NCBI GenBank assembly: GCA_023386555.1
Contig: JAEWJK010000011.1
Coordinates: forward strand, 1-64,000
Length of the DNA: 64,000 bases
Origin: Bacteroidota bacterium
GTDB lineage: Bacteria > Bacteroidota > Bacteroidia > Chitinophagales > Chitinophagaceae
Direction: 5' to 3'
The notes under the pieces are model-generated. The model was not told the DNA's origin and searched no databases. It saw only the letters and a list, made by a program, of their open reading frames with translations. Of this stretch, positions 8,207 to 15,731 are shown piece by piece; within the stretch, counting starts at the first letter, position 1; each line of letters starts with the position of its first letter. Made by a program: the position numbers and the translations under genes.

Positions 8207-8424
8207 ACTCAATTGAATTATTCTTTCGTTTCACTTCTTTTCATTTCACTGCAGGAATGATAATTTTCTCTACAATTTTTCTGAAATATAATTGTGTAAA
8301 GTTGTAATGAAGGGCATCTTGTTTAAAAGATTCCGTTCAGATAATGCCTTTCAATTTTTGGCACGGCGTTTTAAATAGATACATAGAACGGTTTTATTAG
8401 TAGGACGAATTAAAAACAAACACT

Positions 8425-8577
8425 ATGCTTACGGCTTTACTTTTATTAGCGATATTTTTTGGTCTTGTGCAGGAAGTGAAGATCTCTAAACTAAGAGCGG
8501 TACCTTTTAACTACAGAGGAAAAAAAGGCACAAAAAGATCTGCTTTAGTAACGATACCGGGTAAGTCAAAATCTTAA
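8425..8577 (+). CDS. Small single-span membrane protein, 50 aa
   Basis: The frame encodes an N-terminal membrane helix (MLTALLLLAIFFGLVQE) followed by a basic tail (YRGKKGTKRSALVTIPGKSKS). A strong hairpin terminator follows 19 bases after the stop, which supports a real transcription unit. The shape, one helix plus a basic tail, is common among tiny stress-related membrane proteins. Function unknown. Confidence 0.55.
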   Translation: MLTALLLLAIFFGLVQEVKISKLRAVPFNYRGKKGTKRSALVTIPGKSKS

Positions 8578-8595
8578 TAATATTTTGCAATATGC

Positions 8596-8634
8596 AAAAA
8601 AGTGATTGGTCATGTGATCAGTCACTTTTTTTAT
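8596..8634 (+). terminator. Rho-independent terminator after the 50-aa gene
   Basis: A long imperfect hairpin (AAAAAGTGATTGGTCA paired with TGATCAGTCACTTTTT) ends in a T-run. It closes the small membrane-protein gene. Confidence 0.75.
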
Positions 8635-8641
8635 TTACTGA

Positions 8642-8657
8642 TGGCACAAAACTCGCA
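8642..8657 (+). promoter_or_regulatory. Candidate sigma-54 promoter
   Basis: TGGCACAAAACTCGCA has GG and GC exactly 10 bases apart, the -24/-12 arrangement of RpoN promoters, and a perfect TGGCAC box. It lies 21 bases before the ATG at 8679. No activator site could be recognised. Confidence 0.5.
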
Positions 8658-8678
8658 GCATATATGTAAAACACATCT

Positions 8679-8876
8679 ATGAATACGAAAAACGATAACC
8701 GTTTTGAAAGCAAGAATGAGCCTTCAGGTAATGAAAGCAGACCTTCTTCACCCACTTCAACCACAGCAGATAATGCGAGTGTGTATCAACAACCACCATT
8801 AGAAGATGCTACAAAAAATGGTAAGGCAGATAAGATGGATGAAAATTCTACAGAAGATAGAAAACATACACCCTGA
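8679..8876 (+). CDS. Unknown disordered small protein, 65 aa
   Basis: Very hydrophilic and low in complexity, rich in Asn, Ser, Thr, Asp, Glu and Lys (MNTKNDNRFESKNEPSGNES and a KADKMDENSTEDRKHTP tail). No hydrophobic core, so it is probably disordered. Similar small hydrophilic proteins occur in stress loci of Chitinophagaceae. It is preceded by a sigma-54-like promoter and followed within 50 bases by a small membrane-protein gene, possibly in one transcript. Function unknown. Confidence 0.55.
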   Translation: MNTKNDNRFESKNEPSGNESRPSSPTSTTADNASVYQQPPLEDATKNGKADKMDENSTEDRKHTP

Positions 8877-8923
8877 TGCTGCTTGGCTTAAAAATTGGGA
8901 TTTCAAAAACTAAATATTTGAAT

Positions 8924-9238
8924 ATGAAACCAATGATCAATTACCTGAGACTGATATTCGCAGTATTAGTTCTCACATTAACCCAAACCATCACGTTTGC
9001 ACAGGAAAGTTCAGGTGGTGGTACTACAAGCACAACACAGGTTGAAATAACAGCTGATACCGGAAACTGGTTTAGCAATAACTGGCTCTGGGTAGTAGGT
9101 GTTATTGTATTTATTATTCTTCTTTTAGCTTTAATGGGTGGAGGAAGCAGAAGCAGCAGAACAACTACAGTGGTTCGTGAAGATACAGGTGGTGTAGGAA
9201 GAGTAACAAGAACTACAACAGTTGATGATGATATCTGA
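8924..9238 (+). CDS. Small secreted or membrane-anchored protein, 104 aa
   Basis: The frame opens at 8876, but the ATG at 8924 gives a good signal peptide (MKPMINYLRLIFAVLVLTL, ending ITFAQ). A short Ser/Thr/Gly-rich segment, one transmembrane helix (about residues 55-72, LWVVGVIVFIILLLALMGGG) and a Thr/Arg-rich tail follow. The start at 8924 avoids a non-signal N-terminal extension. A terminator lies 24 bases after the stop. Function unknown. Confidence 0.65.
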   Translation: MKPMINYLRLIFAVLVLTLTQTITFAQESSGGGTTSTTQVEITADTGNWFSNNWLWVVGVIVFIILLLALMGGGSRSSRTTTVVREDTGGVGRVTRTTTVDDDI

Positions 9239-9261
9239 TCCTAAAACTTTGTAGATAAAGA

Positions 9262-9289
9262 GAAAGCCTCACTATGTGAGGCTTTTTTA
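9262..9289. terminator. Bidirectional terminator
   Basis: AAAGCCTCAC and GTGAGGCTTT form a stem with a 3-base loop followed by Ts on the plus strand. It lies between two convergent genes (8924-9238 and 9295-9507) and could serve both. Confidence 0.8.
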
Positions 9290-9294
9290 TTTCC

Positions 9295-9507
9295 TTACTT
9301 CTGTTCTTTTCTTAAACGTTCAACCAAATGATCAGGTGCTGAAATAAGATCACTTTCTTCGTAATTACTTCCTGTACCACTGATGGCTAATGGCTCCCCT
9401 GGTTTTAATTTATCCTTGTTCTCTCGCTGCACCTGTTTAATATTCCTGCTTGAAGAATTGCCATGATCATTATGATTTCTATCGCCTATTTTTTTGTCTG
9501 TATACAT
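9295..9507 (-). CDS. Unknown hydrophilic small protein, 70 aa
   Basis: Charged and Asn/Ser-rich, starting MYTDKKIGDRNHNDHGNSSS and ending with a helical SAPDHLVERLRKEQK. No named family. It resembles the disordered protein at 8679-8876 in composition, so it may belong to the same stress-type gene class. It converges on that cluster through a shared terminator. Confidence 0.55.
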   Translation of the reverse strand: MYTDKKIGDRNHNDHGNSSSRNIKQVQRENKDKLKPGEPLAISGTGSNYEESDLISAPDHLVERLRKEQK

Positions 9508-9623
9508 AATCGTTTGTTTACAGTATTAGTACAAGCATTACACCACCACCACAATATAATCTAAAAGCTTTCTTAAAGCAGCTGAGATTTTCCGGTTGAA
9601 AATATTAAATCGTATTTTGTTGT

Positions 9624-10094
9624 ATGCCCAAGAAAAGTGCAGGAATCGTTGCATACCGTTTTAATAAAAGCCGGTTAGAAGTTTTGCTGGTGCATCCTGG
9701 TGGACCTTTCTATGCTAAGAAAGATGAAGGAGTATGGAGCATTCCAAAAGGAGAATTTGAAGACGGTGAAGATGCTTTATCTGTTGCCAAAAAAGAGTTC
9801 ACTGAGGAAACAGGTAATATCATCATCAATGAAAATTTCATTGAGCTTTCTCCTGTGAAATTAAAGAGTGGAAAGATCATTTCAGCCTGGGCAATAGAAG
9901 AAGATTTTGAACGATGCTTTATCAGTTCCAATCTCTTTGAAATGGAATGGCCACCAAGATCAGGAAAGAGGCAAAGCTTTCCCGAAACAGATAAAGCAGA
10001 ATGGTTCAATCTAAATGAGGCAAGAATAAAAATACATCCTGCACAACTTCCTTTAATTAATCAGTTAGTAAGCATTCTACAAGCGAAAGACTAA
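9624..10094 (+). CDS. NUDIX hydrolase
   Basis: 156 aa. The NUDIX box is visible from G43: G-x5-E49-x7-K57-E58-F-T-E61-E62-T-G64. The usual Arg is Lys at 57, and the last hydrophobic position is Asn. Upstream is the beta-sheet segment GIVAYRFNKSRLEVLLVHPGG. The family hydrolyses nucleoside diphosphates linked to another group, such as dinucleoside polyphosphates; the exact substrate is not readable here. The stop overlaps the converging MBL gene by 4 bases. Confidence 0.85.
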   Translation: MPKKSAGIVAYRFNKSRLEVLLVHPGGPFYAKKDEGVWSIPKGEFEDGEDALSVAKKEFTEETGNIIINENFIELSPVKLKSGKIISAWAIEEDFERCFISSNLFEMEWPPRSGKRQSFPETDKAEWFNLNEARIKIHPAQLPLINQLVSILQAKD

Positions 10095-11047
10095 GTTTTA
10101 TTCCTTCCGTTGCTTAAAAGATAAAAAGTAGAAAAGATCAACACTCCTACCATAGCAATTGCTGCGATCTTTTTAGCATCCACAGGTGCTGCATCAGGAA
10201 TATACACTACACCTTCTTCATTGGAAAGTGCAGCTTCATTTACATATCGGCCTTTAGATGGCTTTGATTGAATATCAAAATTCAATATTAAGTTTTGCAG
10301 ATCATCTTGTAATGATGGGCCTGACATTGGTTTACCATGACCGGAAGCAATTACAGAAGGTTCGAGATCGCTCAACAATTTTGCTGAACGATATGCCGCA
10401 TCCCAATCAGTTGTAAAGTATTTTGGTGGACCATTTAATTCTCTTTTCTGTGTCATTACACTCAGGGCAGATTCCTGTTTAGTTGTAACCAGTGCATCAC
10501 CTGAGATCAGTACACGATCTTCTTCCCTGAAGAGGCTTATATGTCCTGGAGCATGACCTGGTGTATGAACATATCTCCACTCCGGAAGATTTGGAACCAA
10601 TCCTTCTTCTGATAAAATATTTAATCGGCTGGTTATATCAATTGGTTTTTTAGGATACATAAAAGAAAGGCTTGCCATCATTCCACCACCTACTGTAGGA
10701 TCTGGTGGAGGGTAACTGGATCTTCCTGTCAAATATGGTCTTTCTAAAAAATGTGCAAACACAGGAACATCCCAATCTTCTGCTAGTTGTTGAACAGAAC
10801 CCACATGATCGAAATGACCGTGTGTAAGAATGATACATTGTGGCTTGCTGTCTTTTCCAAAGATCATAGCAGCCATTTGTTTTATCTTTTTACAACTCCA
10901 CTTCAAACCTGCATCTACCAGAACCCATTCATCCGGTGCTCTTTCAGAAGAGATCATGTATATGTTTACGAAAGTATCTTTCATGCCGAATACATGAGGA
11001 GCAACAGTAAATATGTCGAGATTGGTTTGCTTTTCTGCTGTTTGCAT
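10091..11047 (-). CDS. MBL-fold metallohydrolase with C-terminal membrane anchor
   Basis: 318 aa from the ATG at 11047; a longer frame would start at TTG 11071. The metal site appears as HGHFDHVG, followed by HTPGHAPGH, SGDALV and ASGHGKP, the usual order of the metallo-beta-lactamase fold. The family covers thiolesterases, glyoxalase II and many others, so substrate is unknown. A hydrophobic helix near the C-terminus (IAAIAMVGVLIFSTFYLL) suggests a tail anchor, which is less common in the family. It converges on the NUDIX gene. Confidence 0.8.
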   Translation of the reverse strand: MQTAEKQTNLDIFTVAPHVFGMKDTFVNIYMISSERAPDEWVLVDAGLKWSCKKIKQMAAMIFGKDSKPQCIILTHGHFDHVGSVQQLAEDWDVPVFAHFLERPYLTGRSSYPPPDPTVGGGMMASLSFMYPKKPIDITSRLNILSEEGLVPNLPEWRYVHTPGHAPGHISLFREEDRVLISGDALVTTKQESALSVMTQKRELNGPPKYFTTDWDAAYRSAKLLSDLEPSVIASGHGKPMSGPSLQDDLQNLILNFDIQSKPSKGRYVNEAALSNEEGVVYIPDAAPVDAKKIAAIAMVGVLIFSTFYLLSNGRNKT

Positions 11048-11133
11048 AGATGAGATTTGGAATAGATGCAACTAAAATTATTCCATCAATTAAAAAGAAT
11101 GTTTGCACCGGCTATATCTCAATGGTCATCGTC

Positions 11134-11181
11134 CGTTGTGTCAGGTTCTCCCGACTTATTTGGGACTCACTTGTACATTCG
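11134..11181 (-). repeat. Dispersed 45-bp repeat, copy 2 (inverted)
   Basis: Reverse complement of the 7769-7813 element with a few substitutions. It keeps the internal hairpin and the ends (GTACAAGTGAGTCCC and GGTTCTCCCGACTT). Confidence 0.7.
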
Positions 11182-11203
11182 TAGTAAAGAGGAGCTTTTT
11201 TTC

Positions 11204-11500
11204 AAACACAAAGAACACAATGGCTTTCACTGAGAGCACAGAGAATGCTTTGTGACCTCTGTGTTTTATTCCTCTGTGAATCTCTATGTTATAATACCTT
11301 TTTTGTTAAACACAAAGAACACAATGGCTTTCACTGAGAGCACAGAATGCTTTGTGACCTCTGTGTTTTATTCCCCTGTGAATCTCTATGTTATAATACT
11401 TTTTTGTTAAACATAAAGAACACAATGGCTTTCACTGAGAGCACAGAGAATGCTTTGTGACCTCTGTGTTCTTCCTCTGTGATCTTTGTGTTTATTACCT
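11204..11500. repeat. Three tandem repeats of about 104 bp
   Basis: Units start near 11204, 11308 and 11409 and share AAACACAAAGAACACAATGG, ACTGAGAGCACAGA and GACCTCTGTGTT. Each has internal CACAGAG and CTCTGTG inverted segments. The last unit diverges at its end. This is a tandem amplification of a dispersed intergenic repeat, not a CRISPR array. Confidence 0.85.
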
Positions 11501-11520
11501 GTCGATTAAAGAACCATCAG

Positions 11521-11569
11521 TACAAGAGTGCGACGCAACAGCAGCTTCATTATTGATCTATAGCTGAAA
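11521..11569 (+). repeat. REP-like element, copy 1
   Basis: Carries TACAAGAGTGCGACGCAACA and, 22 bases later, the 3' box AGCTGAA. Six related copies lie at 24979, 44548, 44637, 49438, 51701 and 55127. Confidence 0.65.
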
Positions 11570-11631
11570 CCCATAATATTTACTTAACAAAGCATACTGA
11601 AAAATAAAATGTGTTTGTATGTTTTTCCGCC

Positions 11632-11639
11632 TATCTTTG
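11632..11639 (+). promoter_or_regulatory. Bacteroidota -7 promoter box of the RRM gene
   Basis: TATCTTTG exactly fits TAnnTTTG. The -33 element is less clear (TGTTTG at about 11612, closer than usual). Transcription would start near 11645, giving a leader of about 125 bases. Confidence 0.55.
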
Positions 11640-11768
11640 TGCCGTTAAATTGAGTTTTTTGCATCTGGTTATTGAACGATTTTATCTGCTACGCATTTTC
11701 TGCTAATAGTTAGTCTTCTTTCCCATTGCGGTTCTCAAGATCTTTTTAAATTAATAGTACACAAGAAC

Positions 11769-12104
11769 ATGAACATTTATGTTTCAAACTTGAGCTTCAA
11801 CGTACAGGATGAAGACTTAAGAGAATTTTTTGCAGAGTACGGAGAAGTTACATCTGCTAAAGTAATTACTGACAAATTCACTAACCGTAGCCGTGGTTTC
11901 GGTTTCGTTGAAATGAGTGATGATGAAGCTGCAAGAAAAGCTATCGCTGAATTAAACGGCGGTGTTGTTGAAGGCAGAACTATCAACGTTACTGAAGCTA
12001 AACCAAGAGAAGAAAGACCTGCTGGAAACGGTGGTGGCGGCTTCAAAAAGCGTTCTTTCTCTAATGACAGAGGTGGAAACAATGGTGGCGGTGGCAGATG
12101 GTAA
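11769..12104 (+). CDS. RNA-binding protein with one RRM
   Basis: 111 aa. A single RRM spans residues 1-80, with RNP2 IYVSNL (3-8) and RNP1 RGFGFVEM (42-49), followed by a Gly/Arg/Asn-rich tail. Such small glycine-tailed RRM proteins are RNA chaperones, often induced by cold in Cyanobacteria and Bacteroidota. The long leader fits post-transcriptional control, and a strong terminator follows. Cold induction is inferred, not seen. Confidence 0.9.
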   Translation: MNIYVSNLSFNVQDEDLREFFAEYGEVTSAKVITDKFTNRSRGFGFVEMSDDEAARKAIAELNGGVVEGRTINVTEAKPREERPAGNGGGGFKKRSFSNDRGGNNGGGGRW

Positions 12105-12128
12105 TATTTGTTAGCTACAAAATACTAG

Positions 12129-12151
12129 GGAGCAAGTTGCTCCCTTTTTTG
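12129..12151 (+). terminator. Terminator after the RRM gene
   Basis: GGGAGCA and TGCTCCC form a 7-base stem followed by TTTTTT. Confidence 0.85.
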
Positions 12152-12230
12152 TTGTATTATCTCGCTGAAATCGCAGAAGCTGCAGAAAATACAATTATAT
12201 ATTCAATGATCTCAGCTTATTCTGCAAGAA

Positions 12231-12776
12231 TTATTTATTAGAAACAGCGATTACATTATTAATAAATCCCTGTAAGTTTTCATAAGTGATCTCTTTTTCA
12301 AACAAGTTATCATTCACCAGGATTGCAGGAACGTTTTTAATTCCTTTCTCTACAGCGTCCATCAGATCACCACGTACAGACCAGGCATATCTTCCGTTTA
12401 CCAATTCGTCAAAGAATTTTTTATTGGTCAGACCAATTTCTTTTGCATAACTCTTCAGGCTAATCAGGCCAAGACTTTTCCTGTTTTGAAATAACAGATT
12501 ATGCATTTCCCATAACTTTCCTTCCTGTGCTGCAGCTACTGCAGCCTCTGCAGCTTTCATTGCTCTCTGGTGTATATTGCTAAGTGGAAAATGACGGATA
12601 TTCAATCTTACCAGTTCTGCGTTATTTTCAAAGATTGATTTCACTACTTCATTGGCAGAAACGCAAGGAAGACTTTCATAGTCTACATAAAACTTTATTG
12701 TAAGTGGTGCGTTTTTATTACCAATAAAAACATTTTCCGGTTCTATAATTTCTTTTATGTTCTTCGATACGGCCAT
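12231..12776 (-). CDS. DsbA-like thioredoxin-fold protein with an altered active site
   Basis: 181 aa, no signal peptide. The beta-strand IKFYVDYESLPC followed by the helical insertion and NVPAILVN near the C-terminus fit the DsbA/FrnE type of thioredoxin fold. The usual CxxC is S35-L36-P37-C38, so only one Cys remains and classical dithiol exchange is unlikely. It may be a monothiol reductase, a glutathione-linked enzyme or a binding protein. The cytoplasmic location fits no role in periplasmic folding. It sits 50 bases downstream of clpB, beyond a terminator. Confidence 0.75.
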   Translation of the reverse strand: MAVSKNIKEIIEPENVFIGNKNAPLTIKFYVDYESLPCVSANEVVKSIFENNAELVRLNIRHFPLSNIHQRAMKAAEAAVAAAQEGKLWEMHNLLFQNRKSLGLISLKSYAKEIGLTNKKFFDELVNGRYAWSVRGDLMDAVEKGIKNVPAILVNDNLFEKEITYENLQGFINNVIAVSNK

Positions 12777-12795
12777 AACTATATATTGGTTTACA

Positions 12796-12822
12796 AGAAA
12801 AATGCCTCATTGCTGAGGCATT
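12796..12822 (-). terminator. Terminator after clpB
   Basis: AATGCCTCA and TGAGGCATT pair around a 4-base loop, with TTTTC following on the minus strand. It separates clpB from the DsbA-like gene. Confidence 0.75.
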
Positions 12823-12825
12823 GTT

Positions 12826-15432
12826 TTATTTAGCTTCTGCAATATCATTTCGAAAGACAACCACACCATCAAATACATCGATCAATACCGGGTGATTTTT
12901 ATCTACATCTCCTGCCAGTATTTTTTTACTGAGCTGATTAATGATCTCTTTCTGGATCAAACGTTTTAATGGTCTTGCACCAAACTGTGGATCATATCCA
13001 TTCTCAACAAGATAGTCTAAGAGGTATTCGCTAAATTCAAGTTGCATTCCACTCTGGCTGAGCATATTCCTTAATTGTTTCAGCTGAATGTTAATGATAC
13101 CCCTGATCTCGTTTTTCATTAGAGGCTGGAACATGATTACCTCATCAATCCTATTTAAAAACTCAGGACGAATCGTTTGACGAAGTAAATTCATCACTTC
13201 ATTCCTGGTAGCATCCACAATTTCATCCAGATTCTTCTCACTAACATCTTCAAATCTTTCTTGTATAATATGACTACCGATGTTACTCGTCATAATGATA
13301 ATGGTGTTCTTAAAGTTCACTACACGACCTTTGTTATCTGTCAGTCTTCCATCATCTAACACCTGCAGTAAAACATTCCATACATCAGGATGTGCTTTCT
13401 CAATTTCATCCAGTAACACTACACTATAAGGCTTTCTTCTCACAGCTTCTGTAAGCTGACCACCTTCATCATAACCAACATAACCTGGAGGAGCACCAAC
13501 TAAACGGGAAACTGTATGCTTTTCCTGGTACTCACTCATGTCAATCCTGGTCATCATGCTTTCATCATCAAACAAAAATTCAGCAAGTGCTTTTGCCAAT
13601 TCTGTTTTACCTACACCGGTTGTTCCAAGAAAAATGAATGAACCAATTGGCTTACGAGGGTCACTTAAACCTGCACGGCTTCTTCTTATTGCATCGGCAA
13701 CAGCGGTAATGGCTTCATGTTGACCTACTACCCTTTCATGCAAATGATCTTCAAGCTGCAACAATTTTTCTCTTTCACTTTGTAACATTCTTGTAACCGG
13801 AATGCCGGTTGCCTTCGCTACATTTTCTGCAATGTCTTCTGCATCTACTTCTTCTTTCAACAATCGTTTCTCACTGATCTCATCTAATTCAAGCGAAAGA
13901 TCTGCAATAATCTTTTCCTGCTCTTTCACTCTTCCATACCGTATCTCTGCAACTTTACCGTAATCACCTTCACGTTCTGCTCTCTCAGCAGCAAGCTTTA
14001 GGTTTTCAATTTCAGCTTTGGCATTCTGTACTTTTTCAACCAATTCTTTTTCCTGCTGCCATTTGGCTTTATAGGTATCTCTTTCCACCATTAGATTACT
14101 GATGATGGTATTCAGTTCTTTCAGCTTATCATCGTCATTCTCTCGCTTGATGGCTTCTCTTTCAATCTCGAGTTGGCGAATTCTTCTTTCCAGTTCATCC
14201 AGCTCTTCAGGCATGGAGTTCATTTCAAGGCGAAGCTTGGCAGCACTTTCATCAATGAGATCAATTGCTTTATCAGGCAAAAATCTATCGCTGATGTATC
14301 TTGTAGAAAGCTCAACAGCAGCAATGATGGCTTCATCTTTAATACGAACATGGTGATGTGATTCATAACGATCTTTCAATCCACGAAGAATAGAGATAGC
14401 ATCTTCAACAGAAGGTTCATCAACAACTACTCTTTGGAAACGACGCTCCAGTGCTTTATCTTTTTCGAAATATTTTTGATACTCATTAAGTGTAGTTGCA
14501 CCAATAGCTCTGAGTTCTCCTCGTGCTAATGCAGGTTTTAAAATATTCGCCGCATCCATTGCACCTTCACCACCACCAGCTCCAACAAGTGTATGTATCT
14601 CATCGATGAAGAGAATGATCTCTCCATCACTTTTTGCTACTTCGTTGATAACAGCTTTCAATCTTTCTTCAAACTCTCCTTTGTATTTAGCCCCGGCAAT
14701 TAATTGACCCATATCTAAAGCATAGATGATCTTGCTTTTTAAGTTTTCCGGAACATCACCATTCACAATTCTCATAGCTAAACCTTCAGCAATCGCTGTT
14801 TTACCTACACCAGGTTCACCAACAAGAATCGGGTTATTTTTTGAACGACGTGACAGTATGTGTAAGGTTCTCCTGATCTCTTCATCTCTGCCGATCACAG
14901 GATCAAGCTTACCTGATCTCGCTAATTCAATCAGGTTCTTCGCATATTTCTGTAAGGAATTATATTGTTGTGATTGCGTTTGAGAATTAACTGTTGATCC
15001 CTTACGCAAATCTTTTACTGCAGCAATCAATCCTTTTTCAGTTAAGCCAGCGTCTTTCAGGATCTTTGCTGTATCATCTGAACCTTGAGTGATAGCAAGC
15101 AATAAATGTTCAGGATTGATGAATTCATCGCCGAATGATTTTAAAGATGCATTGGCTCGTAATAATACATTGTTTAATTCACGTCCAACCATTTGAGCAG
15201 GATCACCGGAAGATTTTGGAAGACGGTTGATCGATTCTTCCAGTTTATCCTGTACCCATTGCACATTTACATTGTTTTTCTTTAACAGAAATTCAACTGA
15301 AGAATCATCATCAGACAATAAAGCCTTGAGCAGGTGATTTGTTTCTATGTTTGGATTACCCGCATTGAAAGCAAATTGCTGTGCAGCCTGGATTGTTTCC
15401 TGGGCTTTGATAGTATAGTTATTTAAATTCAT
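12826..15432 (-). CDS. clpB: ClpB protein disaggregase
   Basis: 868 aa, the usual length. An N-terminal Clp_N repeat domain (1-145) precedes the first AAA+ module (Walker A GEPGVGKTA, Walker B ILFIDEIHTL), a long coiled-coil middle domain (about 410-530, rich in Glu, Lys and Leu), and the second AAA+ module (GTTGVGKTE, SVVLLDEIEKAH). With DnaK it threads aggregated proteins through its hexameric pore using ATP. It is monocistronic and presumably heat-induced, though no heat-shock element was recognised. Confidence 0.97.
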   Translation of the reverse strand: MNLNNYTIKAQETIQAAQQFAFNAGNPNIETNHLLKALLSDDDSSVEFLLKKNNVNVQWVQDKLEESINRLPKSSGDPAQMVGRELNNVLLRANASLKSFGDEFINPEHLLLAITQGSDDTAKILKDAGLTEKGLIAAVKDLRKGSTVNSQTQSQQYNSLQKYAKNLIELARSGKLDPVIGRDEEIRRTLHILSRRSKNNPILVGEPGVGKTAIAEGLAMRIVNGDVPENLKSKIIYALDMGQLIAGAKYKGEFEERLKAVINEVAKSDGEIILFIDEIHTLVGAGGGEGAMDAANILKPALARGELRAIGATTLNEYQKYFEKDKALERRFQRVVVDEPSVEDAISILRGLKDRYESHHHVRIKDEAIIAAVELSTRYISDRFLPDKAIDLIDESAAKLRLEMNSMPEELDELERRIRQLEIEREAIKRENDDDKLKELNTIISNLMVERDTYKAKWQQEKELVEKVQNAKAEIENLKLAAERAEREGDYGKVAEIRYGRVKEQEKIIADLSLELDEISEKRLLKEEVDAEDIAENVAKATGIPVTRMLQSEREKLLQLEDHLHERVVGQHEAITAVADAIRRSRAGLSDPRKPIGSFIFLGTTGVGKTELAKALAEFLFDDESMMTRIDMSEYQEKHTVSRLVGAPPGYVGYDEGGQLTEAVRRKPYSVVLLDEIEKAHPDVWNVLLQVLDDGRLTDNKGRVVNFKNTIIIMTSNIGSHIIQERFEDVSEKNLDEIVDATRNEVMNLLRQTIRPEFLNRIDEVIMFQPLMKNEIRGIINIQLKQLRNMLSQSGMQLEFSEYLLDYLVENGYDPQFGARPLKRLIQKEIINQLSKKILAGDVDKNHPVLIDVFDGVVVFRNDIAEAK

Positions 15433-15731
15433 GATCTGTCATTTTTAAGCCTTTAACTACCATTGAATAAAATCAGATAAGACAGCGAAGTATGAAATTT
15501 CGATTCTTTATACAAGTTTAAACAATGGGTAAAACGCTATAGTTTGTAACAAAGTACATTTATCTCAAACCATTCACCAATGCTAAAAATCAGGAAGCAA
15601 TGTCAGCTTTAACTAAAATTAACTGCATCAAAGTCAGTGCCGCAGCAGAAATACTGCTATTAATTCAGGTCTCTCAATTAAGAAATAAAAAAGCCTCTGA
15701 ACAGAGGCTTGGAAATATTTGGAAGAAAAAG
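15433..15731. other. Intergenic region upstream of clpB
   Basis: About 300 bases. It should contain the clpB promoter on the minus strand, but no clear TAnnTTTG box was seen. The terminator of the next gene lies at its right end (15684-15710). No small gene is visible. Confidence 0.5.
15684..15710 (-). terminator. Terminator after the DUF3857 genes
   Basis: On the minus strand AAGCCTCTG and CAGAGGCTT pair and are followed by TTTTTT. It closes the two-gene operon 15732-19648. Confidence 0.8.

Larger units (their letters stand above)
11048..11768. other. Gene-free repeat-rich region
   Basis: About 720 bases without a convincing gene. In order it holds an inverted copy of the 45-bp repeat, three tandem 104-bp units, a REP-like element and a Bacteroidota promoter leading to a 5' leader of about 125 bases before the RRM gene. 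Confidence 0.7.

Noticed and set aside
8358..8378. Sigma-54 promoter TTGGCACGGCG before the 50-aa gene
   Set aside because: The -24 box is perfect but no GC lies 10 bases after GG (TA instead).
11204..11500. CRISPR-like tandem array
   Set aside because: The units are tandem with no unique spacers, and no cas genes are near.
11777..12082. Antisense frame in the RRM gene
   Set aside because: Complement of a conserved RRM gene with a Gly-rich tail.
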